A stretch of 64,000 nt of DNA from an uncultured Lachnospiraceae bacterium (GTDB lineage Bacteria > Bacillota > Clostridia > Lachnospirales > Lachnospiraceae): assembly GCA_902762905.1 (NCBI GenBank), contig CACWQE010000007.1, forward strand, positions 1 to 64,000, read 5' to 3'. Within the stretch, counting starts at the first letter, position 1; each line of letters begins with the position of its first letter. The translations under genes and the position numbers were made by a program. The notes under the pieces are model-generated. The model ran no database searches. It was not told the origin of the DNA and saw nothing but the letters and a program-made list of their open reading frames with translations. Below are positions 9,301-17,865 of the stretch, one piece after another.

Positions 9301-12042
9301 TTTCTTTTCAACCTCATCTTCTCTTACATAATATGCATATCCTGTCTTCACATCACAAGCCTGTGCAGTAGTGATTCCCTGTGTATAAAGAGAAGCCACT
9401 AATTTCCAACTTACCAATCCGTAGAAATCATCCTGCGGAAATTCATATACTAACTCAACCTGCTCGCTTGATCCATTACTCGTTGCCTGACAAGTAACAA
9501 TCTTCTCATGACCAGCTCCACCATCTACAATTTCATCCTGATCAAAAGTTCCATCACCATCCTGATCTACATATAAAACAAGCTTGCATAACACATTACC
9601 ATTCAAAGTATTCGCATTTACCGTTCCAGTAATCTTCATGGAATTGTCTACCTTCTTGTTATATGTAGATTCATCTCCTCTTGAATAATCCTTTGGCGAA
9701 CTATTGATAATCAAACTTGGACGAGTTGCTGATGCCTGAATCACATTCTTTATCTCATCAGCAGTGGTCTGATTAAACACAGTTACATAATCTCCTGCCT
9801 TTGCACCATACTTCTTGTCCTTATTATCATTATATTCATCTTTCTTATCGTACGCTGAAATATCCAAGTCCCATTTTATGTTTGCAGCTGCTGCCATCGT
9901 TGCTGCCGAGCCATCGTTCGCCGCAGTAACTGTACTATCAACTCCCTTATATTCAGTTGGATTATACTTAAAGTACGCATAATCCAATAATTTGAACATA
10001 TTAGAATCAGGATCAATATCCTTTGACATTAATTTCTCTAGACGCGTCTTGTTATATACTTTCATATATGCCTGAGAAACTGCATCACTAAACACAATTG
10101 GCATACCTGCATCAATATAATCCTTCAACTCTTTTAACTTAATGGAAGTAATATCATTACCATTCAACAGCACATCTGTTACTAAATTCTCTGAATTAGC
10201 AATTGTTCCATATGGATTACCACCTAATCCACTACCGGAATTACTACCGTATCCCTGTAAATGAGTTGCAATACCAGTATGCGTATACATATCAAACGAA
10301 CTTACAAATTTACTCTGATTATATGCAATAAAATTAGAAATACCCGTATAGTTACCACCAAAATCTGAACGTAAGGTATATGGTGTCAACGCACTTGTAT
10401 TGCCACCAATATATACAAAATCGTATGTATCCAAAACCACATCTTTAGTTGAAATAAATTCATCTGTTGACATCTGATCTATCTGGATCTGATTGTAACT
10501 AAGACCAGTTGCTCTCGCAATCTTAGCTGGTGTCACCTCAAATGCATAATACTCTGCTCCATTTGCTTCATCAACCGTAGTATTGGATAATACATCTCCT
10601 GGGTTCGTATAGTAATTACCTTCTAATCCCATACTTGTTGCAACCGCTGCACCTGTCATTGGTGATTTCTTGGCTGCAATATCCATATCGATTGGATAAC
10701 ACGGCTGAATCTCTAACACACGAAACTTCTTACCGTTACGACCATTTGATTCTGACCCACGGTAATTAGATCCATTGATCAAATCCGCAATTAATTTTGC
10801 ACCTTCCGTTTTCTTTGCATCACCGGCAAAGAATCCATTATCTACCGGCAATACATAAGCATATTTTGCTTTATTATCTGAAGTAACCAAGTTATTATAA
10901 AGCTCTAAATACTTATTACCGCCATTACCACCACTGTTATCTTTAGGATCTACATTAGCAACATCATAAATGATATACTGCGTGCCATCCGCCATTGTCT
11001 TTAAGGTATTATACACCTCTTCTGTCTGCGGTGTTGTCACTTCCACTTTAACTGCGCTATTCTCAATAAAGATAAACTCATATCCTTCGAGATCTGCACT
11101 TGTCAATGTTGTAATATCTTTATAGTCTAATGTAAAGTTTTCTGGATAAAAGCTGGATTTACCATAATAGATAGAACTCATTAACTCTTTCTTGGCAAAA
11201 TCCTCCGCCATAGTTCCACCAGCACCAATCTGTCCTGGTCCCTGCAATACCAAAATTTTACCACTTGCCTGAGCACTAATAACTTTACTAAAATAATGAG
11301 AAGTTCCTACACCAGCAAGAAAATCTTCTGCCGATTGACTTCTGTCCCAACCAAATACTGGCGAATACAAATAACGTTCTGATATCTCATTAATCAATGC
11401 CTTATACGTTTTGGTTGTAACTACCGCATCTCCAGACTTCTTTGGCTTATCAATAATAATCGGCTTATGGTCTGTCATTGCATAATTATTCTTAATATAG
11501 CTATAAATATCATCATCCATAGCATAACTACCAGTGTATACAGTTTCATTCGGTGCTTCTAAATAAATTAAATCTGCATTACCAAGTAAACTACCAACTG
11601 ATTGACCTGCACTTACTTCTGTCGTCAATTTGACATTTGCATCAATTGCCAGATCTGTAACTTGTACCTTACCAGGTGCCATTGTAGCAGTCTTCTTTTC
11701 ACTATTAGCATCAATAACTAAATTTTTGAAATTAGCATCTGTAACCGCATACTGTTCAATTGCATGCGTTCCCGTCATATTAGATGGAATAATATGAACA
11801 ATATTGTACATATAATCTGCTTCTTTATTAGAATCCTCAATAATAAGATCAATATTAGAAACATATTCCATATAGCCAAGATTACCATCTAAAGGTGCTT
11901 CTCTGTTTTGTAAATCTGAATTAATCTTTTCTGATTCTCCAACTCCATTACCAGCTAATGTATAGGCAGCAACTGAAACACCGAAGATTGCAACAATCAG
12001 TAATGCAATTGTAATTAAAAGTTTTTTCTTTTCTTTTAACAT
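6397..12042 (-). CDS. Giant exported pilus-cluster protein, DUF5057-like (1881 aa)
   Basis: Last gene of the pilus cluster. Its N-terminus, MLKEKKKLLITIALLIVAIF, is a lysine-rich stub plus one hydrophobic segment (residues ~8-28): an uncleaved anchor or Sec signal, not a prepilin leader. Around residue 442 it has KFRVLEIQP and near residue 940 RTLQIMPVDE. At ~1214-1255 it reads MVVLGFAEDFGG then GGSLLTTHDSTTR, resembling a ThuA/glutamine-amidotransferase-type fold. I associate this combination with DUF5057 proteins of Clostridia; that assignment is from memory. Function is unknown; the position after the minor pilins suggests a tip adhesin or surface partner. The reading frame extends to a GTG at 12060, but that codon lies just before the AAAGGAG site, which is correctly spaced for the ATG at 12042. 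Confidence 0.7.
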   Translation of the reverse strand: MLKEKKKLLITIALLIVAIFGVSVAAYTLAGNGVGESEKINSDLQNREAPLDGNLGYMEYVSNIDLIIEDSNKEADYMYNIVHIIPSNMTGTHAIEQYAVTDANFKNLVIDANSEKKTATMAPGKVQVTDLAIDANVKLTTEVSAGQSVGSLLGNADLIYLEAPNETVYTGSYAMDDDIYSYIKNNYAMTDHKPIIIDKPKKSGDAVVTTKTYKALINEISERYLYSPVFGWDRSQSAEDFLAGVGTSHYFSKVISAQASGKILVLQGPGQIGAGGTMAEDFAKKELMSSIYYGKSSFYPENFTLDYKDITTLTSADLEGYEFIFIENSAVKVEVTTPQTEEVYNTLKTMADGTQYIIYDVANVDPKDNSGGNGGNKYLELYNNLVTSDNKAKYAYVLPVDNGFFAGDAKKTEGAKLIADLINGSNYRGSESNGRNGKKFRVLEIQPCYPIDMDIAAKKSPMTGAAVATSMGLEGNYYTNPGDVLSNTTVDEANGAEYYAFEVTPAKIARATGLSYNQIQIDQMSTDEFISTKDVVLDTYDFVYIGGNTSALTPYTLRSDFGGNYTGISNFIAYNQSKFVSSFDMYTHTGIATHLQGYGSNSGSGLGGNPYGTIANSENLVTDVLLNGNDITSIKLKELKDYIDAGMPIVFSDAVSQAYMKVYNKTRLEKLMSKDIDPDSNMFKLLDYAYFKYNPTEYKGVDSTVTAANDGSAATMAAAANIKWDLDISAYDKKDEYNDNKDKKYGAKAGDYVTVFNQTTADEIKNVIQASATRPSLIINSSPKDYSRGDESTYNKKVDNSMKITGTVNANTLNGNVLCKLVLYVDQDGDGTFDQDEIVDGGAGHEKIVTCQATSNGSSEQVELVYEFPQDDFYGLVSWKLVASLYTQGITTAQACDVKTGYAYYVREDEVEKKEVRTLQIMPVDEVANEGFGVGSQDAHTLYMCTECQLAAYKAKYNLVSQSAADFHYNTTGTKKDFAKLTYTGLHEHKFGIVKYDSNGQKIDNHDKNGADNWDTNFADELANDYDFDLDIMLIDEFHEVSSIVEANTGVDGKPVTMDNANGVERKDEDGNTITPVTDGDGNAITWIEYYQIKADSYYEQWQKALGKLNKSSCTSNMETFLKNLQGEVGSAGKKGNMGVVTADQIQQWIDHEAYYNYFMYYSGYYNMDATYLSYYEEWTKLHDDVVKYHNLYKKYSDYACTADNWLGTNYDMVVLGFAEDFGGKDLTVNECSAVKKYIEDGGSLLTTHDSTTRYESAGSVNITTELRSVFGIDRFHATLDSINATTPTVTDRTYKLAYVHDTVDDVYYGPITLTNKDVTVNLVRKDESLVEPFPNAKTKTAGNSYTIYKPYSIVEGNTVSPGDGFGMTFNLYDTIEDAKNDKKSNWGHSNAYSWQLCYLQTQSIQYADNLPIDASGTTTYKNPWSQIFVLSPSSSSIVRYPVYKYADPKYFMTQKSILGDAQEDLVVWQQSAKDFSNVGNGGSLFGIISLVGTTDSVGIFETASHLTSPYKYVEYNLQDSIKYSIGVDYDNNSIGGTNKATQVNKGIVTTYPFTLGENLTISPTHTQTYAADLEDSNMAVWYALAGSSLATTAGDAKSRSSLYAASPNDGMDNYFLYSYQYGKGTVHYCGAGHSVVTGADKNNNDERMLYVNIVVDSVRNSGSRPKVTIKDTDNKEITEDSNGKMKLDEEGNIVYKLDNVTEYPEFNFDVKFSSLSGGLSEVLVFYDLNYDSINPEGDYSNNYTDDANHVLIHQYKGPFDQDNADEKVKIEENKINVKLRKGMYKFAPTDGDPYGDTLGLNEKKDKDGHTIDYFANYGNYTYIVVWAKDNQGKTAFARIKIRLQQTLFDLTDNTIFVIPSYNNIPVYSNVDVTNRNKFNI

Positions 12043-12078
12043 TTCTCTCTCCTTTTCCACCTTACTTAAGCTTGTAAC

Positions 12079-12909
12079 TTAATCGCCCTTAATCCTTAAT
12101 AATTGTGGTTTCACAGTCAATACATTGGAATTACGGATATTAACTGTTTCATCCATCTTATAATTATAACCTTTATACTTTGAATCCTCTAACAACATAT
12201 TAAGCGACACTGCTCCCGCACTCGGATCTACAGAGACTTTAAAATCATTCACATAGGATGAAAGAAGTCCATCTTCTCCAACTGACCCTAGCGAATTGAT
12301 TGCATCGGTAAAACTCGGAACTGATCCCAATGCAAATTCACCTGAACGATACATTTTTAATTCTGTATCATCATATCCAAATATTACATATGATTTTTTA
12401 TCCGAAGATATATTATATTCAATATATATATACTTCGGTGTAATATATTTATATTCCTGTCCCGGATCATCAACCTTTTTCAATGTATTCTTTGACAATG
12501 CCCAAAATGATAAAACAGTTCCGGCATCACCATCCACTTCCGAACCAGCCTGTGGATACTTTTTCTTTTCCTTATTGTAAAGCTCACCCGTACTCAGATC
12601 AACGATAACTTCTCGCGGTTTCTCAGAAACCGTAGAATTGGACAACTGGTAATTTGCATAATTATCCGGTACATACGATGTTCCATCATCCGCTTCAACC
12701 CGGATATAAGTTGCCTGCATAATTGCTTCTGACAGTTGGGAATAGATTCTTTGCGCTTCCGTTTGCATCTGCATATTCTTTTTCGCTTTGCGTTGCGAAA
12801 TTAATGTAGAGGAAACAAAACCACTAATCATCACCATAATAATGGATAGAATGGCAATTGAAATCAGTAACTCGACCAGGGAGAATCCACTATTGTTTTT
12901 ACTTTTCAT
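12079..12909 (-). CDS. Minor prepilin, PilW/GspJ-like
   Basis: A 276-residue type IV prepilin. The class III leader reads NNSG/FSLVELLISIAILS: cleavage after Gly, Phe at +1, Glu at +5, then the hydrophobic helix that packs in the pilus core. The helix runs on into QRKAKKNMQMQTEAQRIYSQLSEAI, the arrangement typical of PilW/GspJ minor pilins ('...QAQRVLSQLSED.'). The globular part is otherwise unrecognisable. A GGGGGA site precedes the ATG. It sits between the GspH-like gene (20 bp upstream) and the giant DUF5057-like gene. In GspH-I-J-K systems, J joins I and K in the priming tip. Confidence 0.8.
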   Translation of the reverse strand: MKSKNNSGFSLVELLISIAILSIIMVMISGFVSSTLISQRKAKKNMQMQTEAQRIYSQLSEAIMQATYIRVEADDGTSYVPDNYANYQLSNSTVSEKPREVIVDLSTGELYNKEKKKYPQAGSEVDGDAGTVLSFWALSKNTLKKVDDPGQEYKYITPKYIYIEYNISSDKKSYVIFGYDDTELKMYRSGEFALGSVPSFTDAINSLGSVGEDGLLSSYVNDFKVSVDPSAGAVSLNMLLEDSKYKGYNYKMDETVNIRNSNVLTVKPQLLRIKGD

Positions 12910-12929
12910 CTTATTATATTCCCCCTTTT

Positions 12930-13406
12930 TTATTTAATATAATGGTTGCCTGTGATACTGTCCAAATGAATGGTGGCAACCAGATTACCAGTTTTATCGT
13001 AAAACTGATAATCTCCTGCACCATTTCCATTTACTACAGCTCCTGTTGATTTATCAAACTGAATTGTAACCTTAGAAGTACAATCTGCACCATTGTATTT
13101 AATTGTAACGTACTTATCCCACTTCTCATACTCCGTTGTGGATACTGTCTTCGCACCATCCACAATCTTAAGCTCATATGTTGTTCCATTTAATACAAAT
13201 TCTGCCTTCATACTTTGTTGTTGCGAAGCAGTTGCTTTCGTCGTCATCCATAGGTTTGTCAATTGCGAATCAAAAGTAGTGATTGCATCCTGTATCTTTG
13301 CCTTACGAATTAACCCCACAGACACGACAGCCAATCCTGATAAAACTGCCATAATCGCAAGAACAATCAACATTTCGACTAAAGTGTACCCTTTGTTTTT
13401 TCTCAC
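12930..13406 (-). CDS. Minor prepilin, GspH/FimT-like
   Basis: A 158-residue prepilin starting at GTG (MRKNKG/YTLVEMLIVLAIMAVL): Gly before the cut, Tyr at +1, Glu at +5. The small C-terminal domain, with an alternating hydrophobic beta pattern and a terminal DKTGNLVATIHLDSITG segment, resembles GspH/FimT pseudopilins. It is 15 bp downstream of the large K-like gene and 20 bp upstream of the J-like gene, so it is almost certainly in one transcript with them. The in-frame start is GTG; a nearby ATG is out of frame. Confidence 0.75.
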   Translation of the reverse strand: MRKNKGYTLVEMLIVLAIMAVLSGLAVVSVGLIRKAKIQDAITTFDSQLTNLWMTTKATASQQQSMKAEFVLNGTTYELKIVDGAKTVSTTEYEKWDKYVTIKYNGADCTSKVTIQFDKSTGAVVNGNGAGDYQFYDKTGNLVATIHLDSITGNHYIK

Positions 13407-13421
13407 CTCATCACCACTCCC

Positions 13422-16337
13422 TTAATTGGTTACATCTGTAACATTTTTCTTCCAGTTAACAAACTCCAAAATGTCTCCGAACTGAATTGTTGTAATTGTT
13501 CTAGCATTCTCCGTATCGTCATCTAATGTAATATCTGTCTGACTCTCATCACCGCCATAACTACGGAATAATCCAAGTGCTGTACGATACAATGTATTAC
13601 TATCTTTGGCATTATCTTCGCATACACGCAACACCGATTTAACAACTTCCTGGTTAGCAATGAAATCCATATCATGACTTACGATAACTTTACCACCTGC
13701 CACTATCAAGCCTTCAAAACTGCTAATATTATCTTCAAATGTAACATCACCCTTACAAATGATAATACCTTTTAACGCAGTACCTGCTTTATTTGCCTTA
13801 ATTGTAATATCACCTTCATTTAACCATAATCCATAACCCGAATCATCTAAGTTTGGATTTGCAACATCTTTAATTACACTATTAGAAAATGTTGAGAATT
13901 TGAAATAATGATTAATCGGCGTAATTGCACTCTCCCCTATGGTATGTGCAAGTTCTACATCCGTAGCAACTGTATCTTCCGTTGTCAACAACAATTTCAT
14001 TTCTTTGTATTGATTTCTCAGTTTATTGGTTACAGCCAACGATAACACATCACCACTTGCAGATTCCGCATTCAGAATTGCATCGCCATTATCACCCTTA
14101 GCATCTTCACCTTCATTGATACGATTTGCCGCCTGAACCAAAGCTGCTGTTGACTTCTTGCTGTCAGCGACAATATTAAATGTATTACCAACTTTTATCG
14201 TCAATGCTGCATTAGAATAAATTCTTTCGAAATCAGTCTGTGTAGAATTATTCGCAGTTGGCAGTTTTAACATGTTAACCTGAAAATCTTCATAATCTGT
14301 AATATCCGTTAAATATGCTTTTGCAGCAGAAGTTGAACCATCTTCAAATAACTTACTGTATGCCGCAATAAACTTATTCACATCCTGATCATCTGCTTTC
14401 GCAGCTGTTGTGAAATCAAAATAGTAATATTTTTTTCCATCAATGATAGATACAACAACCGGAATCTTAGAAAGTGCTTTTTTCATTCCTTCCTTTGGAT
14501 CTGGCCACACATCTTTAAATGGTGACTCTGACAACACAGCTTCTGGAAGTGTTACATAATAACCTGTTACATTACCATCCTTATCTGTATCTTCCAATAA
14601 GGAACTCGGTGGAATATATGCAAGCTGATTACTCTTGATAGAAACAGCTTCACCTGTCTTGTAATCCTGTACCGCTTTGCGCTTCTTCCCCTTACTTGTA
14701 GCTGTATATTCCTTATCGCTTGTATAGTTGCCATCTTCATCATTGTTTGCATATGAGAATGTATGTACTTCTACATCTTCATTAACAACTTCTCCATCTT
14801 CATTAACGTAAGAACTCATCTCCTGAGTCTCCGTCTTTGTCTTCTTTGACAATTCAATATAAGACTGTCCCGCAATGTACATACTTGATACATCTTTAAG
14901 ATCTAAAGTTGCATTCTCACCATTAATAATAACAGAACTACTATTGTAATGAGCCTGACCAGTCTGTTCTGCATTCTTTGATTCATCCCAATTATGTGCA
15001 AATAGTCCATTCTTCTGTAAATATCTCGTTGAAAATGATCTATTGTCTGTTGTAGAATTATTATAGCCGTAATATTCACCAATCAAGGCAAATCTTGCTC
15101 CCGTCGCATTTACTTCCAAGTCATCTGAAATATAACAATTAGCATTCAGTGAAACTTCTGAACCTTTCAGTGATTTTCCACCTTTTTTCATAGAGTAACC
15201 ACCTAACACAATGCTATCTGCCCATATATCAGCTTTGCCAATTGTATTGCCACTAATTGCACTAACTGTAAGATTTGACATATTCATTGATGCAATCGTA
15301 CCAGGAACAACAATTTTATTCGCTGTAATAACAACATCAGAATTACTCATATAGATACCAGAATACATACTTGACTCTCTCGTACCATCATCCTGTAACT
15401 TGAATCTATTATCATCCAAATTGCCAGTTACACCATAAGAACATACCGGAACTGTATACATGTCTGCCAACTTATTACCTGCTCCGCCACTATTCAAGGA
15501 CGAATTTGCGGAGATTGCACCTTTGACGGTATCTGCTTTATCTCGATTAGTTACATCCGTGCCTGTTCCATTGTAGTCCTTGTTATAGAAATCAGATGCC
15601 GCATACACGTCACCAGTAATATTAACCTTAGAATTTGTAATCTCAATACCTTTATCTGCAATCATTGAAAACGAAAACAAATTATTCAACGAAGCATCTA
15701 TTGTTTGGAATGATACACTAAATTGCGGCTCTCCAATCACTAAGTCTGTTGTAATCGACTGTGTAAACTGTGTAGCACTACCCGTATTTCCAACCCTAAA
15801 TGTAGAATAATCTGCCGTTCTTGAAAGGGTTAGATTCAGCAAAGTAAGATTATCATCATTTGTATTCTCGACCTTCTGAATAGAAAGCTTAACGCCATCG
15901 TCTCCCACATCATCATAGCAATAAGACATATAACTCTTCAATTTAGCTTCCGCTTTAGGTACACTTTCATACTGTTCTGCCGCTTTTACCAACTTAATAA
16001 ATGTCTTTTTCAGCATTTTATTTGATGTTTCATTATCCATTGTAACATAAGACTTCGTTGTCGCATCATAATATACTACAACTTCTAGTGTACTTTCATA
16101 CGCCTCACTTAATTTCTGCATAGAATCAGCACCAACACCTGCATAGATTTCATCCATTGCCTGCTCTAAGTAATAGAAATTATCTCTCGAGTTAATATCC
16201 AGTGCTTTTAACTTGTAACATAATGCAATGGCTACAAGTAACGCAGATGTCAATACTGCAAGAAACGAAAGGGTTACAATAACCATAATAAATGTATTAC
16301 CTTGGTTATTATTATGTTTTTTTATTTTTTTCAACAT
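13422..16337 (-). CDS. Large PilX/GspK-like pilus tip protein (971 aa)
   Basis: The N-terminus NNNQG/NTFIMVIVTLSFLAVL has a prepilin-type Gly and hydrophobic helix (residues ~17-40), but residue +5 is Met rather than Glu. Loss of Glu5 is characteristic of GspK/PilX proteins, which cap the pilus tip. The rest is far longer than usual for GspK (~300 residues). It contains long stretches of short beta-strand units (for example IEITNSKVNITGDVYAAS near residue 230 and GLIVAGGKVIVSHDMDF near 890), suggesting a beta-helical or bactofilin-like solenoid. The start ATG overlaps the preceding stop (TAAATG), with GGGGGA just upstream. It is probably the K component of the minor-pilin complex and may itself be an adhesive head. 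Confidence 0.65.
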   Translation of the reverse strand: MLKKIKKHNNNQGNTFIMVIVTLSFLAVLTSALLVAIALCYKLKALDINSRDNFYYLEQAMDEIYAGVGADSMQKLSEAYESTLEVVVYYDATTKSYVTMDNETSNKMLKKTFIKLVKAAEQYESVPKAEAKLKSYMSYCYDDVGDDGVKLSIQKVENTNDDNLTLLNLTLSRTADYSTFRVGNTGSATQFTQSITTDLVIGEPQFSVSFQTIDASLNNLFSFSMIADKGIEITNSKVNITGDVYAASDFYNKDYNGTGTDVTNRDKADTVKGAISANSSLNSGGAGNKLADMYTVPVCSYGVTGNLDDNRFKLQDDGTRESSMYSGIYMSNSDVVITANKIVVPGTIASMNMSNLTVSAISGNTIGKADIWADSIVLGGYSMKKGGKSLKGSEVSLNANCYISDDLEVNATGARFALIGEYYGYNNSTTDNRSFSTRYLQKNGLFAHNWDESKNAEQTGQAHYNSSSVIINGENATLDLKDVSSMYIAGQSYIELSKKTKTETQEMSSYVNEDGEVVNEDVEVHTFSYANNDEDGNYTSDKEYTATSKGKKRKAVQDYKTGEAVSIKSNQLAYIPPSSLLEDTDKDGNVTGYYVTLPEAVLSESPFKDVWPDPKEGMKKALSKIPVVVSIIDGKKYYYFDFTTAAKADDQDVNKFIAAYSKLFEDGSTSAAKAYLTDITDYEDFQVNMLKLPTANNSTQTDFERIYSNAALTIKVGNTFNIVADSKKSTAALVQAANRINEGEDAKGDNGDAILNAESASGDVLSLAVTNKLRNQYKEMKLLLTTEDTVATDVELAHTIGESAITPINHYFKFSTFSNSVIKDVANPNLDDSGYGLWLNEGDITIKANKAGTALKGIIICKGDVTFEDNISSFEGLIVAGGKVIVSHDMDFIANQEVVKSVLRVCEDNAKDSNTLYRTALGLFRSYGGDESQTDITLDDDTENARTITTIQFGDILEFVNWKKNVTDVTN

Positions 16338-17846
16338 TTAATTTCCCCCTTTCGATCCAGATATAATCGGTAAAGAATTCTTATATTTCGTCATTCTTCC
16401 CGTCGTGCTGTCGACAGACAAATCAGCCAAGAAATCGCTATAATCTGATATATTATATGGCTTGTCTGATATATATATATCAACACTATATAATGGATTT
16501 TCAATCTGTGCAGCCTCGCTCATATTTTTCATATTTATCTGCTTAACGAAATTATAACCAGATACCATATTTGTGTCACCCGCTGGTACAACAGTATATT
16601 TGTTAACCGAAGAAATCGGTGTCTTAGTACCACCTGCATTTTCATCAAAGTTATGATAAACCTTTACATTATCTGCATCTGGATTATCACACATAATATT
16701 CACATTGACATTAGCACGCTCTTTAATCGCATCATTATTAATCAAATATGCATTTCTATAAGACTGCTCTACCTGATTCAACTGACTCTGTGACGGCTCT
16801 GTACCCGCATGTTCCTCTTTATACTGCACACGATATGCCTCTACAATACCTTTAATTGCATCTTCCGAAAACTGTTCTGCAGTCTCAACCACATACAATT
16901 CAACATTCTGATCAGATGACACTTTTGAAGTATTAAGCAAAATGTAATCATTATCCATATAATTACTATTATATAAACATGGATTGTACATTAAATATAT
17001 TGCAGGAAGTGTATCGTAAAAAGTCTGCTTATAAGGCACATACTCAATTGGTGACAAATAACTCGATAAACTCTTACCAGCATATACGCCATCTTTTAAA
17101 GTATATGTTGATTTATCTTTGTACCGTAACTTACAAGTTACTGTATATGTCTTTTTTGTTTCTCCATCTTTGATCTTGCTGCCTTCTTCAACCGATATTT
17201 CAACCACACGAGTTGCACTATCATTTGGAAACGCTACAATATCTGCCTGCTGTTTTGTATACTGTTCCCATCTGGCTTTGTCGCCAACACGTAAAATATC
17301 TAATTTCTTTGACATAAATGCATTTGTAACAGTCAGATCATAGTTGCCAATTGTACCATTAATAATCGCAAAATCTTTGGCATCAAAGTTGGCAATTGCA
17401 GGAAGAATTTGATTATTCGGATTTTCATATGTAGACTCATTTCCTTCTTTTTTTGCATATTCAATGTTATTCACATGAATAGCATAATAAAAATCTTCAT
17501 TCTTTCTTCCCACTTTTGCCTGGCCAGTCATTACATAGCCATCAAATGTCTTGCCATTAATCTGTCCGTTTCCTGCCACACCTTGTATTGTTCCAGCTTT
17601 AGTGGCATTCTGAACAGCTGCAGTCAATCCTGATTTGTTTGGATCAAAAAATTCATCATCTTCATTCTTAATGTTTTCCATTAAATTCTCTGCATATTCA
17701 TACTTATTCTGTGCAGTTTTCGACTTATTAGAGGTATTCATTGCAACAACTAGCTTACTTACTATTGGCCCGATCAAAATGCCAAATACAACAACAGCAA
17801 TCGCTAATTCTACAAACGTAACACCTCTATTATGGATTTTCTTCAT
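16338..17846 (-). CDS. Large minor prepilin, PilV/GspI-like (502 aa)
   Basis: Leader MKKIHNRG/VTFVELAIAVVVFG: Gly before the cut, Val at +1, Glu at +5, then a hydrophobic helix. After the helix, NKYEYAENLMENIKNED resembles the 'A..LAE.LME' region of PilV/GspI minor pilins. The ~450-residue globular part is much larger than typical family members and has no fold I recognise. The frame extends to a GTG at 17858, but the GGAGTGA site is correctly spaced for the ATG at 17846. The stop abuts the start of the K-like gene, indicating translational coupling, and the pilO-like gene lies 19 bp upstream. Confidence 0.7.
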   Translation of the reverse strand: MKKIHNRGVTFVELAIAVVVFGILIGPIVSKLVVAMNTSNKSKTAQNKYEYAENLMENIKNEDDEFFDPNKSGLTAAVQNATKAGTIQGVAGNGQINGKTFDGYVMTGQAKVGRKNEDFYYAIHVNNIEYAKKEGNESTYENPNNQILPAIANFDAKDFAIINGTIGNYDLTVTNAFMSKKLDILRVGDKARWEQYTKQQADIVAFPNDSATRVVEISVEEGSKIKDGETKKTYTVTCKLRYKDKSTYTLKDGVYAGKSLSSYLSPIEYVPYKQTFYDTLPAIYLMYNPCLYNSNYMDNDYILLNTSKVSSDQNVELYVVETAEQFSEDAIKGIVEAYRVQYKEEHAGTEPSQSQLNQVEQSYRNAYLINNDAIKERANVNVNIMCDNPDADNVKVYHNFDENAGGTKTPISSVNKYTVVPAGDTNMVSGYNFVKQINMKNMSEAAQIENPLYSVDIYISDKPYNISDYSDFLADLSVDSTTGRMTKYKNSLPIISGSKGGN

Positions 17847-17865
17847 GCCATGAATCACTCCATTC

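Noticed and set aside
6397-12042. The giant protein as a prepilin
   Set aside because: The N-terminus lacks the Gly / Phe-x3-Glu leader; it looks like an ordinary anchor or signal.
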